From assembly GCA_032622095.1 (NCBI GenBank), contig CP136066.1:172237164-172301163 (forward strand): a stretch of DNA of 64,000 nt, in the 5' to 3' direction. Shown here piece by piece: positions 46,460 to 58,913 of this stretch; within the stretch, counting starts at the first letter, position 1, and the number at the start of each line of letters is the position of its first letter. The stretch comes from Siphonodentalium dalli. Its lineage: Eukaryota; Mollusca; Scaphopoda; Gadilida; Siphonodentaliidae. A model generated the notes under the pieces. That model made no database searches. It saw nothing but the letters and a program-made list of their open reading frames with translations, and was not told the origin of the DNA. Both the position numbers and the translations under genes were made by a program.

Positions 46460-47200
46460 AACGGTGTTTGTGTTAACAAATGCGTTTTGTTTTGTGTTAC
46501 GTCATTCGTCGTATTTGACCCGGAACTCGGCTGAAGGTTAGGCTATTCAGTCTATTGCGTCGAATTACGAAATCGCGTTTTGAATGTCTCTCTTTTCCCG
46601 CACGATAAAAAGAGGTCTTCGCACGAACCAAAAATGATAAAACTTCCCAATTATAAGTGAAAATACCCAAATGAAGGAGTCTATGTAGGTCCCGAAGGAG
46701 TCTATAGACTCTTTGATGTAGATTTCTGATGGAGAAAATGTAGGTCGATCTATTTTTGTCATATCTCTGACGAATTTTGACCTGGGAGAAAAAATCGAAA
46801 TCGAGGCCAACTACGAGCATGCCAGTTTTAAATATAGAAACAGGGAATCCTGACAAATGGCGATATCGGCGACAAACAAATAATCGAAAACAACACATAA
46901 AATAAACATAGCAAAAAACGCGGCACAGTAAAAATGTCAGAACGCCACGAGGTTTTACATCGTTTTTGGTGACGTCATGGAGTGTGACACCAAGCTACGA
47001 ACGAATCTGTCTGATCGCCATACTGTTGCGCGAGCGCACGTAATTACATCCCACACACTACGGTATCTGCGTGGGAATAAAACATTTCAGTGCATATACA
47101 GGCATATAAACGTCATGAATTCCGTCGTGGCAGGACTATTGCCAAGTCACTGTCACACCACCAACTGTATTACCGACTGAGAACATACATAACAAAGCAC
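46460..47200. other. CpG-rich non-repetitive block
   Basis: CpG density is higher than in the surrounding DNA (TACGTCATTCGTCGTATTTG, GATATCGGCGACAAAC, GCGCGAGCGCACG). A CRE-like TGACGTCA lies at about 46970-46977. A 133-codon minus-strand frame (46497-46898) and an overlapping 81-codon frame are open, but neither shows a motif or a codon pattern I trust. It could be a promoter or first exon of an unrecognised gene. Confidence 0.3.
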
Positions 47201-47283
47201 GCCGAACAGTGAGGATAACACCGCATGAAAACAAATCATTCGGAAATAGTCGAGAGGTAAGAATGTCGGCGAAATGGTTAACA

Positions 47284-47340
47284 CCAGTTTTTTTTTTTAA
47301 TAACTTTATTTACATATTAACTTGAAGATACAAAACATAC
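47284..47340 (-). other. Poly(A)-like tail with AATAAA, minus strand
   Basis: On the minus strand the sequence reads GTAAATAAAGTTATT followed by a run of A. This is the pattern of a polyadenylated transcript end or retroposed 3' end. I cannot find a matching target duplication or an upstream coding body. Confidence 0.3.
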
Positions 47341-49342
47341 AGTCGTGCATTCATAAAGTATACTGGCACACTAGCCACGTGTTAACATGATAATATCGAT
47401 GAGAAATATCAATCAGAAATATAAAGAAGGGATTGGGTGGGTGGTGGGGTGCTCATTTGTTTTCACGATAAATTCGCGTATGTGGTATGCTCTTTTAACA
47501 GTTAACTTAGTGGACGATTCTCATGCGTTGGCTGTAACCACATGAAGTAAAATAGATCAAGAAGTAAGTTAAAGGAAATAGTATTGTACGGTTTCGTGCA
47601 TGTTCTTTTTGTATGCGAAAAAAAAATCTAGCGGGAGACATTGGCTCATTCGTACACTACACATATGATTACTACATTTCTTTGACTGCCGTCATAACTG
47701 GATACCACTCATATTCGAATTCGTAGATATGGTCACTGTTAAGAGCTAAAATCTATTCTTAATTTCCAAAATAAGTGACTTTAAAGACATGACATCCGCA
47801 GTGAACTTTGTTTTATAAGTATAGTACTTCAATACCAGTTACAGAACAAACCCCATTGTCACTTGTATTCGGATTCCTGGGGTACACATTGTACATATAG
47901 TAATCGCGGACAGCTTCCCAGTCAGGTTATATGAGATCCAACCAAGCTAGGCGTGCGGCCTGTGACCAACGATACTGTGCGGTAACGACGGTATCAGGAG
48001 TGGGTCCCCAACAATATAACCACCGAAAAAACACATGCAGGCACATCGGCATCGCCTCTATATATACACGCTACCCTTGGCAGTTTCATTTTTGAATCTG
48101 CTAGCTGAGCAAAGTTCACAATCAAATTGAAATAGATATATGTCAGTGAAAATGCACTCCATTTCAGCGAAAACTGAGAAATCAGTAGCGATGTGAAGCA
48201 ATTTTTGGGCATTCCAAACACATTTTACCTTAAGTATACCAATTAGACAGTAAATATATACATGAGACTCCATGTCGTGGCTATCATCAAAAATAGGGGC
48301 ATGCTCATTCTGAGTATTTTCAATACTCGGCAGAAACTTGCATGAATTGTTGCCTTGGCACAATCTTCCACGCGACCAATGTCAAACGATTACATCGTAC
48401 ATATGTACATGTGCGTGTGCATTCGTCCGTGCTATTGATGTATGGAACATGTGTAGTGTTATCAGTATACATCTGAGTATGGGTAGTATGCTAATGGTTT
48501 ACAAAGTATTCAAACCAAAATGAATATGCTACAGTATCAAGGCTATTGATGTCCATGGTGCGTTTGCTCAATAGAAAAACCATGCAGTGTCACACACAAC
48601 GCTAAATGTGTCACTGTGACATCCCAGCCATATATGCGGACATCCCTATATAAAATTGGCGAAACACAATCATGATTGATGTAGCAGAGAGCCTTATCTA
48701 TATATATGATCACACCTACAACGCAAGGCAACTTGTGTGACTTTTGAAATAACGCAAACAGGGCGTCAAAATTGAACTTGAATGTTCCCAAATTGAATCA
48801 AAATATTGCCTAATTCGAGTAATACTTAACAGGCTCACATAGTCATACATATATATACACGTAGGTTGGATAATTCGTAACAAACAACCATGATTTCAGC
48901 TACGCTTTTGGGTGGTAGCATACTAGTATTCGCCAATCGCACGCTTGTGACATGCATGAATCACTGACCCATGCATGTCACAATTTTATGTAAATGAACC
49001 GGTGATATTTACTCAAGTGGTCACATTAACAAGAAAAGTAATATATTGAAGGATTCAATACCGAATTACCAAATTCTATAACGAAACCATGTAATGGAAT
49101 GAGCTCTAAAAGCATCCCTCGCATATATGTGCATATTCACAATTATTGGTCACAGTCATCAAGTGATGACAATCTTCACACCGAACGTCCGGCAAATTAC
49201 ATACCGGTTTTATCGGGTTTTGGATCATCATGTGAACAATAACCACCCCCTTTTAGCAAAAGTGTACACATTTCCTTTCGATGCAAGCTGAAGATTTTTG
49301 CCTGCCATTAATAATGACAGATAACGATATACTAGCCGTGAC
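47341..49342. other. Gene-poor stretch
   Basis: No repeat family of this window and no credible gene. The longest frame (48058-48363, minus, 101 codons) has no recognisable motif. Confidence 0.5.
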
Positions 49343-49742
49343 TTAACCCTTTACCCAACAATCCGGCCAAAACCGGCCAAATAAAGCTTCAACAGCCTAA
49401 AATATCTTCTGTCTGTCTCAGTAGAACCATACAAATATGGATATCATCGGAACCGGCTCCTTGACCACATTGTGATAGTTACAGTCATGCCCTGTGCCAA
49501 TGCATTCTCTTATATATGCGAGTCGACCATAGGTCGCCTCGCATATATAAGAGAATGCATTGGCCTAACAAAATCTTTTTTTTAACACTTTTTACCATTT
49601 TTTCTTACATTCTTTAACAATTTTATAATTTTTAATGTGTTAAGCCAATGCATTCTCTTATATATGCGAGGCGACCTATGGTCGACTCGCATATATAAGA
49701 GAATGCATTGGCACAGGGCCCTTCTGTTGGGTAAAGGGTTAA
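49343..49742 (+). mobile_element. TTAA MITE, ACCCAACA-ended family, copy 1
   Basis: 400 bp from TTAACCCTTTACCCAACA to TGTTGGGTAAAGGGTTAA, perfect 18-bp ends including the TTAA. Beyond the left end come AAAACCGGCCAAATAAAGC and CCTTGACCACATTGTGATAG. Two inverted copies of the palindromic core (49497-49564 and 49645-49712) flank an AT-rich spacer. Confidence 0.9.
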
Positions 49743-51688
49743 AGCACAAGACGTCATAATTATAACAATCAGGCGTCACTAATTAAAGGCCCTTTAACAA
49801 ATCCATCTTAAACCGATGAATGCATTGAGCCTCTTACTGTCCAATGGATTGTATACACTGTCGCTGTTCAGAAATAAAACCATTTGTCGACCAAGGTAGA
49901 TTGGCAATACCCATCAACGTCTATGAGTTCCTGTATATAGCTTTTCGTGTAAATGAGGTGTGTTTCAACTTGTGTAATCGGCAAAACCATCAGTAGCCTG
50001 TGTGTAACTGACGTGGCACTTTCAACGCAATGAATCATATCCGATATTTAGACGCGATAGCTGAGATCCGTCTTCGGGTGTAAGCAAATACACCAAACAG
50101 AATTACAAGTGACCAATGGCAACGAAATAAAATGATCTATAGCCTATCTTCCATGCATGGCCCGCTTCAAGATTGACTACGGCCGTGGAGCTCAGCGTCC
50201 CTGTGACTGGTCGTTTTTGCAACCATAACATTGGATATGGTGATGCATGGTTTAGAAGCATTGACATCGAAACCTTTATCACGCACAAATGCACACCGAA
50301 AACATCTGATTCCGTCTCGTGCCGAAACGATAACCAAACATTACTGTTACGAATGGTTCGTTGTGCCATTAGAGATGTGAATGATCTCCTTAAAACTCAG
50401 TCCTTGATGAGTTAACGACCAATGTGCGTGCCTAAATATTGGCAATGATTCAAATGTTGAATTAATACAACGTGGAGATGTTTCCATCAGACCAAATGCG
50501 GTTGTCCACATTGAGCAAAAATAACCTTTTAGTGGGGGGGGGGGGGGATAAAACACTTAGGTGGGTTAGGGAGGCATCACTTCACAAATATAGCATATAG
50601 ATGCGAACTGTGACAAGAGCCGCATATATTTATGGTCGATTATATATAACTTCACAAGTCCATGCATGATTATCAACCTCATGGTGTCTGGAAACCATGC
50701 TCACAATAGCACATATGGTCAAGCATTGATTGACATCGAAAAACGGACGTCTTTTAATCATTAGATTTCCACATCGCGTGGTCCAGAAGTCCAGTTTGCA
50801 GACAAAGCAGCGAATTCAATTCACCAGGCCATCGAATTCAGATATACGTTCCGTCTCTGCTCTCCAGCAGCAGCATTGGCAGCTCTTGTAAAAACTGTCT
50901 ATGTTCATTGTTATGAGTATTTATTTTATATCTACATATATGGACCTTTAAATGGGATATATATCCCGTATTGTTTACCTATTAAAATATATATCTATCT
51001 TATTTACAGTAACACCGACTGTCCTCGTGAATCAACTATTTTTTCTTGTATGCAAAAAAACTCCACAAGCGATGATTTATGAACACTCAATGACCTCTGT
51101 AGACGAAGTAAGGAACACAGACTCTGTACAACAAAGCCTCCATAAGCGACCCTTACCTGAGTGTTTCACATAACTTTAAATGCTAGTTGGATTACTAAAA
51201 TACCTGCATCGCTGGAAGGATACTAACATGCGGCGGGTTTCGTACGTAGCTTTTGTCTGAGTTATTGGATATTTTCCATCTACGCAACACATTAAATTTT
51301 AGCACTGTTTCTCTCGGGTACAAATAGTTGAACTTGAATATTTGTTGGTGTAGTCATAGACCAATACTAATGAAAATGATACGGTGGATCTCATCCGCTG
51401 TTCTTCGTCAGAGTAGCAGAATTGTGTGCAATTAGCAACATTTTCCCTCTATACAAACAATTAGCATTGGCCATTCTCTAAACATGTCGTCGGGGGGGGG
51501 GGCACATGCCACTCTTGTTAAGAACGCGTATAAGGATACTATATATTTATCATCATTCTTCGACCAAGGGCCACAACAAAAGCGAGGAAAATCTAGATAT
51601 AGACATTGAATGTGATATTTAATTGCAAATCCCAAATATGGCGCGAGAAAGAAATCAGTCCCATTAGTAGTTGGCTACTCTTGTTTAA
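49743..51688. other. Gene-poor stretch with poly-G runs
   Basis: Poly-G at 50534-50547 and 51491-51501. A lone GTGTTTCACATAACTTTAAA fragment of the GTGAAAC-ended element lies near 51162. The 60-88-codon frames look accidental. Confidence 0.5.
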
Positions 51689-52412
51689 TTAAGGTCAATT
51701 CACACCGGACGCGAGCGCGCGATTATAACGGCCATTTTCTGTCCGTAGCAATTCAAAGCGCGCGATTTTTATATTCACACTGCAAGCGACTGAATCGCTG
51801 ACCACGACGCGATCACAGCAGTGGTTTTATGCTTCGTCGATTTCTCGCTTTGTGGCAAACCAGCGGGATAATTGGGTCGCTGTCAAATAGGATATTTTAA
51901 GTGCGAAATTCCTCCTATTTGAAGGCGACACATGCATTCGTCGTCGCTATAACAAAGGTGGTGGGGGACTTTAGTGACATGTTGCACTGAAGTGCAAGCA
52001 TAAATTAGAAGAGAAAATGCCTGGCAAGAGCTCGACGTAATAACATGATCGCCTGGCTAATTTTTGGTCCCAATCTATTCCAAGCTTGTGAAGTCACTTC
52101 GCGCACAATTTGCCCCCACCCGATAAAAAACTCACAAACCAGAATTATATAATTAAATTCAATTAAACGCAATTGCTATGAGAATTTAGGAAACCCGTGC
52201 ACCATTCCACTTGACATATGTTTAGCAAATTCTGATTAAAATGTCCATCTACATAGTATTTATGAACTGACTGTAATTGATGCACTCAAACGATTATCTA
52301 CCCAAACCATCTCGCACGACGAAGCGATCCAGTCGCTTTCGGTGTGAATATAAAAATCGCGCGCTTTGAACGGATACGGACGACAGAAAATGGCCGTGTG
52401 GATTGACCCTTA
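51689..52412. mobile_element. DNA transposon remnant with ~100-bp terminal inverted repeats
   Basis: The left terminus AGGTCAATTCACACCGGACG and the right terminus (inverted) GGGTCAATCCACACGGCC continue inward through CCATTTTCTGTC, AAAGCGCGCGATTTTTATAT and AAGCGACTG-ATCGCT for about 100 bp. TTA lies immediately outside both ends (51689-51691 and 52410-52412). Three-base TWA duplications are typical of PIF/Harbinger elements, so that class is suggested but not proved. The ~500-bp middle has no coding frame. Confidence 0.7.
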
Positions 52413-53467
52413 TAGCAACACCAGCGCGCCATAAGCGCTCGTGATTGTTTATAGGCCTACCTTGGGCGTCATATATATATATATTTATAGATCCAGATTT
52501 TTCAGATCGCGAGTATAGATTTTAGATAAATTGTCACGTGACTTCCGGTTAGCAACTGTGTGGAGATTACCAAAAACGAGGAATCGGGAATGGAGATCGC
52601 GATGAAAATGAAATTAGCTACTGTGATTTCGGACTATTAGTTTCATTTGGACCAATTTCGTTGGTTAGCTAAATGAAAACAAACGAAGACGTCATGACAA
52701 TGTTTCTGACGTCACTTACGTCATTTTGAATTTGTGGGCCAGAATCCAGACAGGATTGCACAATCCACGACATGTCTTGTCATGTAGTCTCCGTCGGGAT
52801 CACTGCCTGGTGTTACGTACATTATTGTTAGCGTTATGTCACCGATAAAAGGCAAATTTGAGGCACAGAATGTGTGGTTGCTCTACTACGTGCCACGTAC
52901 GATTCATATTAAAATGAATGTATCAGAGAAATCTACCCAACTTTCGTCTCTCAATGAATGGGGTTCAATACCTTTGTGAGTCTCCTCGTTCGTTCAGTCG
53001 CCAGACAGCCACGATGCAGGATAATTTGCTGAACTTTCATTTTTTTTTCGGTACCCTGAGGGTAGAGTTTTCATCGACAATTAGTCTTTACCGTTATAAA
53101 AGATCGTGCCTGGTGTTTATATCATAGACATATAATAGAGCGACCACAGTCCTACCGACACTTGTTAATTGCTTTTTCTTGAACGGCAGACCACCTCTGC
53201 CTGCATAAACGCGGAATCCTGCTAAATATCCGCGGCAACGGCATCGGAAACGGAACGAATAGAACCGATTGTTAGCAACGGGCGTAGTATCTTGGATACA
53301 TAGCTTTCGTGAGCAGGCGTCTTCTCTATTGCTTCTATTGGTTGTCTGTCTCGATTAATTGTTCTTAGTTTCAGACACCTTCGGAATTCCCCTTTCTGTT
53401 TACCTGATTGGATAAGTACCGGAAATGACTATTCTGGGTTCTAGCATATGTGCGGGGTTTGTTTAAA
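52413..53467 (+). promoter_or_regulatory. CpG-rich upstream region of the SPEC3/stum-family exon
   Basis: Single-copy-looking sequence leading to the ATG at 53468. Visible sites are CACGTG at 52535-52540 followed at once by ACTTCCGG (an ETS-type site), two inverted CCAAT boxes (ATTGG at 53337 and 53407), and an ETS-type CCGGAAA at 53419. No TATA box is placed well, which fits a CpG-rich promoter. The transcription start cannot be fixed from sequence, and a 5' non-coding exon may exist. Confidence 0.45.
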
Positions 53468-53660
53468 ATGGCGGAATCGGCACCGGATAATACTCGGACG
53501 TCGTTGACGCATGGCCGGAGAAGCGTGCGAATTAACTCAGAAAATCCACAGGTGATAGACATCAGTGAGAAGCATGGTCCGCTTTATAACGCCATTCCGT
53601 GTATGCCCATGTCACTAGCTGTCGTCTGCTGCCTGCTCAACATCTTCATTCCTGGATCAG
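53468..53660 (+). CDS. First coding exon of a SPEC3/stum-family membrane protein
   Basis: The ATG at 53468 sits in a good context (AAAATGG). Sixty-four codons and the first base of the next lead to a donor CAG|GTTAGT at 53660/53661 (phase 1). The N-terminus is polar (MAESAPDNTRTSLTHGRR...), as expected for a cytoplasmic tail. Residues from about 39 on read PLYNAIPCMPMSLAVVCCLL and then NIFIPGSG. The AIP-MP--LAV-C-LN---PG-G pattern begins the first membrane segment of the Spec3/stum domain, a small family of multi-pass membrane proteins that includes Drosophila stum (needed in mechanosensory neurons) and sea urchin SPEC3 (linked to cilia). The usual Gly-Thr follows across the splice point. No later exon was found in the remaining 10 kb, so the gene is partial and its first intron is long. 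Whether it is the stum or SPEC3 orthologue is open. Confidence 0.85.
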
Positions 53661-54931
53661 GTTAGTATACAAGGTGTTCTCAAAGAAGAGGCGAGGCGAG
53701 GTGGAAAATACTGTTTATTCCCATTTGTATTAGACTTCTCTTTTGGTTTTCTAGCTGTTGGAAATATCAACCAGACACTCCACCAATCGGAGGAAATGTT
53801 CAAATTGGTGCGGCCGTAAAGGGACACACATGCATGGTACTCGCAGTGGGTACATGTCCAAAATTTTATCGATAAGTCTTCAAAACCATTTCCACTTAGA
53901 AGAACATGGGAGAACTTTGATATTATGTTCATTACTTATAGTTCTCCAATAACGAAATTTCACACGTTGAAACCAGTTATGTAAACAAATCTGTAGCAGT
54001 GGGATGTCAACAAACGTCGCAAATCATGTAATAATTTCATATATGAATATGATTTTCAGAATATTGCTCAATGCATTCAGAGATTCGTTGACATTGTTAA
54101 GTGTTTACCATAAAGTTTTTATTAAATTTTGGTGTCTTATTTGACTATACTTGGACATTAATTGGTAATTCCATTATAACAGTAATGCTTTAATACATAA
54201 CAACAGGTTTGACATGCGAAATCTCAATATTGGGGAGTTATGAATAACTAAAATATGAGGAAAGTTAAAATATCACACAGACTTAACTAATTTCCACATC
54301 CGTAAGAGGAGACATGTTTTGGACTGGCCTTAAATGTCCTGATAGCAGCCAGTTTGAATTCGCTTATCACTATTCACTTGTCTGGCCTGTTACTAGTAAC
54401 AATGAACCGCTCGGGCACAGGTGATTAATGTTGTCAATTATTGGTGTGGCCATGTAAAGTACATGTATTTTAAAACAGAAATTACATGGATGTGTGTATC
54501 CACCATATAGCAGAGTAATTAATAATGAAAATAAGAAGCAAGTCAATCCATATTTTCATTTACGTGTTGATGATAGTTGTTTTACAGACTTGTATGTTAT
54601 TTCGCATGAACCTAATTCGAAGGCATTGAGTCCCTTTAATCTAAAAAGGTAAAACATAGGAACTAAGTACATGATGCATTGGACTAGATTAACAGTCGGT
54701 CGAGCTTGTTTGAATAACTAACATTGAAAACAGGAAAACATGTTATCTCTTCTTTTTTTCATGTACCATTGGCACGTTTTCTATATAAGAAATTAACTAA
54801 ATCGTGCCAGTGAGCCCATTAATAAGAAGTTATAAAGATCAGATATCGACATTCAAAAGAGGAAGTTTGAAAATGTTTTAGCTTAAATTCCAATGATAGT
54901 CTCTGATAAGGAACGTAAGTTCCATATAGAA
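53661..54931 (+). other. Intron 1 of the SPEC3/stum-family gene, proximal part
   Basis: Starts GTTAGT. AT-rich, non-repetitive as far as I can see; no second exon resembling the Spec3 domain was noticed. Confidence 0.5.
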
Positions 54932-55481
54932 TTCAGTCCCCTACGCAGGACTAACCGCTGCCCGCACCTTCACGTAATGTGACGAATGTCACATTTATTT
55001 ATTTGAGACTTTTGTATGTCACAATTCATTCTGCATTATTCTAAGAAACTGAACTGTCCATATTCATTTGAAAATTGTCTAGATCAAGCCAGAATGAATT
55101 GTGACTGAATCACTTCAATAAAAAATGTTAGATTTAACTAAGAAAATACACACGCCGACAGCATTCAGACATAGCGCAGCGAGGGGACTGCACTCTGTTT
55201 TGCATCTTGGTAACGTCCACGCTTTCGTCAAAGCGATGTCTGAACGCTGCCGGTATGTGTATTTTCTTAATTAAATCTCACATTTTTTATAACAAGTGTT
55301 TTGCGAGTTACAATTCATTCTGGCTTGATCTAGGCCATTTTCAAATGAATATGGACAGTTTAGTTTCTCAGAATAATGCAGAATGAATTGTAACCTACAA
55401 AAATCTAAAATAAATAAATGCGACATTTCTTCACATTACGTGTAGGTGCCGGCAGCGATAAGTCCTGCGTAGGGGACTGAA
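54932..55481. mobile_element. 550-bp foldback element
   Basis: The arms at 54932-55172 and 55236-55481 are inverted copies of about 240 bp with roughly 85 percent identity by eye. The outer ends are TTCAGTCCCCTACGCAGGAC and its inverse. Shared blocks include TTCACGTAATGTGA, ACAATTCATTCTGCATTATT and ATTCATTTGAAAAT. The 63-bp middle contains another GAGGGGACTG(C/A)ACTCTG phrase like the right terminus. No target duplication is obvious. Lies within the intron of the SPEC3/stum-family gene. Confidence 0.85.
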
Positions 55482-57838
55482 CTCTGCATGGCAATTGTGC
55501 TTTCATCCCCCTCCCAAAAAAATTGGCTAATAAAGAGCGTTATAAATTACGATCGTTTGTGTTCGATCTCAGCGTAAAACTGTTGAATATTTTCGTGGAT
55601 TTTCGCAATAACTCTGCCACAAAAATTATGGTGACTGCAAATATTTTCTTTTGCCTTTGCCTGGTAAGCTGAGGAAAGCTTGACCAAATATTGGTATGAA
55701 AATAGAATATCTCCATCAATCAGATATATTTCTAATTATGTTGAAAATGTGGCAATGGAATCCCTCGCTATTGTCAAGTGTCTGAGCTTCTTTGCAGAAA
55801 GGTAGCAATTAATACGCACAGTTCAAGGAATTTGGGAAAAGCGACCGATGTTCATTGTCTATACGGAAGTTCTAAGTGGCGCTTCTCATCTGCTATCTCT
55901 CAAAGGATTTAGCTATGCCCAATACAATTTGCCACCAAATTAGACTAAATTTCCTGAGACAAGTTTCCGCTACGGAAGCGAATAAAACATGATGATTAGT
56001 CGTGGTAAACTTCATTCGTATTCGTACCACACGAGAACCGCGAAGACTCCACTGTGTCAGAGTGCTAACTTCTGAACTATTTTATTTAATAAATGCTTAT
56101 CAAATTCATTCAGTTATGCATCATATTAGAGGTTAGTTTCTAAGTATTCATATATTTCTATGTCCATTCCTTCGTCAACTTAGGCTTTAAATTCCGACCT
56201 TGTTAACCTGTTAATGCCCACAAATTAAATCGAATGTTATTTGTTAGGTCACGCCACGGCGTTATTTCACACATCTGCACTCTCTGTAATAGTCTGTATA
56301 CAAGATCATTTCTTGTACCTTCTAAAATGATTTGGGGAATAAATATGAAAAACAATGGGTATTTTAAAGGGTAAACTTACTTGAACGTTCCTCCCATGAC
56401 ACTGTAGTGTTGCAAAAAATAGCATTTAGTTGGTTATGCCACCGTATGTCACTTAATTTCACTCACTAAATTCCATCTTAGCACCAAATTACAACGATTT
56501 GTGACTCAATGTTATTTTATTCCAATTTGTGGAAGAATGTGTCAATTTCAATTTGTGTCAATGAACATAAACAAAGGAAGTGGTAAATTCTGTATGAAAG
56601 AACAATGTATGCAGAAGCTGTTTACAGTAAAGTTTTATGCATCAAGGTTCATGTTTCTACAGTTTTTGTTGATGTGCTTTCCCCTACTCCATTTTTTCGC
56701 TGTTCAAATTTGAAGAAAGTTTCCCGAAAGATGAGTAAAATCCAGTAACATTCATTGGAATAACCTACATTCTCAAAGAAATAATGATTTAAGACGAAAG
56801 TTAAAATAATTTTACACTATAAACTTTCATTCTTTTTTTCTATTTATACACACACACCTTTAAAAATTTACAAAAAACGCCCCACATTAGCATTTTCGGA
56901 AAAAGGGGCTAGACTATAAGAGTTCATATGGCCATAATTTAATTTTCTCCACCAATGTATTTGGAAAGTCCGTCACAATTTGTTGACACTATTATACTTA
57001 ACAGATTATGAGAAAAACATATGGTATGAGTATATGGATATCAGTTTATTGTGTTGCATGACCTCACATATGCCACTTCATCACGCAAGTTCTGTGTCAG
57101 AGATCAAAGCAACATAAATTAATATTTTGTGTGTGTATAATCTAATGTGCAAATGAATAAAACAGTGAAAAAGCCCTCCATTTTGCTCTAGTTTTTTTCA
57201 AATAATTGACAATATAATATGGAATTGGGCTCATTCTGAGAAATTGGGCCTCATAATTCAGGTAAACTCTCGCTTTTAACGAATCTGTAAATGGTTTTCT
57301 GTCCTGTAATCAGGAAAGTGACCTGACATTTTAAGGACTTGTGAATTTGATTTTTTTTATATACATCCCTGAAAATCCATAAATTGATGATTTGACCAAA
57401 TTTTTCCCAATTTTCTTCACGAAATTCACCAATTCCATTTTTAGCGGATTGACAGGCACTTTAACCAGATTGAGAATGTCCAAATATCACCCACCCCCTG
57501 TTAAGTGGTCCTGCTAATTTGATGATGGTGGGTCCTGCTAAATTAATATTGTCATTATATTTTCTAGTTGTCATTTTTGCGGTGTTTGGCTAATCCGATC
57601 GACTGCGGGAATGTAAGTGTCTGCACGAAACACTTAAGAACATATATATTTTTAACTTTTTTAATAATGGTGGCGCTGGTGTTTGCAAAATAACAGGAAT
57701 AGTCACCTCAATTATGACCGGATTGCAACAGCCATTATCAACACATTTAACAACATACATGTTTTTGAATGTTTTGTAAACATAGTGGTTTTTCCTCGAT
57801 TTGATCAGATCAGACAAACACCGCGAAAATGACAACTT
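55482..57838. other. Intronic stretch without recognised features
   Basis: A partial AATAAAGAGCGTTATAAATT phrase near 55529 recalls the TTAA-family core. The rest has no repeat or exon I can support; the longest plus-strand frame (56501-56713, 70 codons) is not convincing. Confidence 0.45.
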
Positions 57839-58160
57839 TTAACCCTTTACCCAACAGAAGGGCCCTGCGCCAATGCATTCTCTTATATATGCGAGTCGAC
57901 CATAGGTCGCCTCGCATATATAAGAGAATGCATTTTAGGCCAATGCATTCTCTTATATATGCGAGGCGACCTATGGTCGACTCGCATATATAAGAGAATG
58001 CATTGGCACAGGGCATAACTGTAACTATCACAATGTGGTCAAGGAGCCGGTTCCAATGATATCCATATTTGTATGGTTCTATTGAGACACTCCGAAGATA
58101 TTTTAGGCTTTTGAAGCTTTATTTGGCCGGTTTTGGCCGTTTTTTTGGGTAAAGGGTTAA
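57839..58160 (-). mobile_element. TTAA MITE, ACCCAACA-ended family, copy 2
   Basis: 322 bp. TTAACCCTTTACCCAACAGA on the left and GGGTAAAGGGTTAA on the right. Two palindromic cores sit back to back with almost no spacer (57868-57935 and 57938-58014), unlike copy 1. Confidence 0.9.
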
Positions 58161-58374
58161 TAAAAATAACGGTACAATGGATCGTTTTGTTGAACTGATT
58201 ATCTGAACATTTCCAACCAATGCATGAGAATCCTTCTGCACTTGTACCATATTTTGGTGTGTCTCGTCTGCTCATTTTCCATGAACACCCCTCAAAATGA
58301 AGTATAGACCATTCCAGTCTCTACACTTTTTAACTGAGATAATCCATTCAGAAAAGAAACGGTTAACACAAACA
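58160..58374. repeat. Dispersed repeat (TTATCTGAACATTTCC family), copy 1
   Basis: Shares TGTTGAACT(G/T)ATTATCTGAAC, AACACCCCTC-AAATGAA and GACCATTCCAGT with 60842-61030 and 62900-63215. Non-coding; boundaries unclear. It is cut by the MITE at 58375. Confidence 0.6.
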
Positions 58375-58514
58375 TACAGTAATGCCCTAAATAATATACT
58401 CTTTAACCGCAGCAGAATTATGGGTAATTTTTCATTATTTAGTCGGAAATATGGCTTGTTGCCATTCATCGGACAGCTCTCAGTAAGGAGTCGATTATTT
58501 AGGGCATTACTGTA
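58375..58514 (-). mobile_element. TA-flanked MITE (ACAGTAATGC family), copy 3
   Basis: 140 bp: TACAGTAATGCCCTAAATAA on the left, TTATTTAGGGCATTACTGTA on the right. The core AGAATTATGGGTAA ... GGAAATATGGCTTGTTGCC is inverted relative to 60078-60202. The 156-codon plus-strand frame through here spans two repeats and is not a gene. Confidence 0.9.
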
Positions 58515-58913
58515 TGTGTGCCACCTTAATTTATTATCTGAACATGCACCCCAGGCTTCTCAATCAACCAACGGTTCTAGACATATCGATACCGGGACGG
58601 TTCAGCGTGGTACCGCGGTACCGGTTCCGGTACTGATAGTCTCAAGTGTATGTGGCTGCTTGGATTTATACGAGTTATACGTACAATGTGGCAGGTTATC
58701 AATACATGTTGATCTTGTTAAGCCAGGTATAGTAGATAACAATGTGGATTTCGAAGAATTTCAATAATTTAAACTCAACACGCAGTACCGGTACAATGAA
58801 CATTGTCCAAGTATCGACGGTGCCGGTACCGGTATTGTTACCGTTCAGAAGCCCGATGCACCATTACAGACGAATGGATGGACTACATATATGGTTCGTT
58901 GTAAGTTGTCTGC

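Noticed and set aside
46497-46898. 133-codon minus-strand frame as a gene
   Set aside because: No motif or family, a competing overlapping frame, and no splice or polyadenylation context; kept only as a finding about the block.
58297-58767. 156-codon plus-strand frame
   Set aside because: It crosses from a dispersed repeat through a complete TA-flanked MITE into microrepeats rich in CCGGTACCG.
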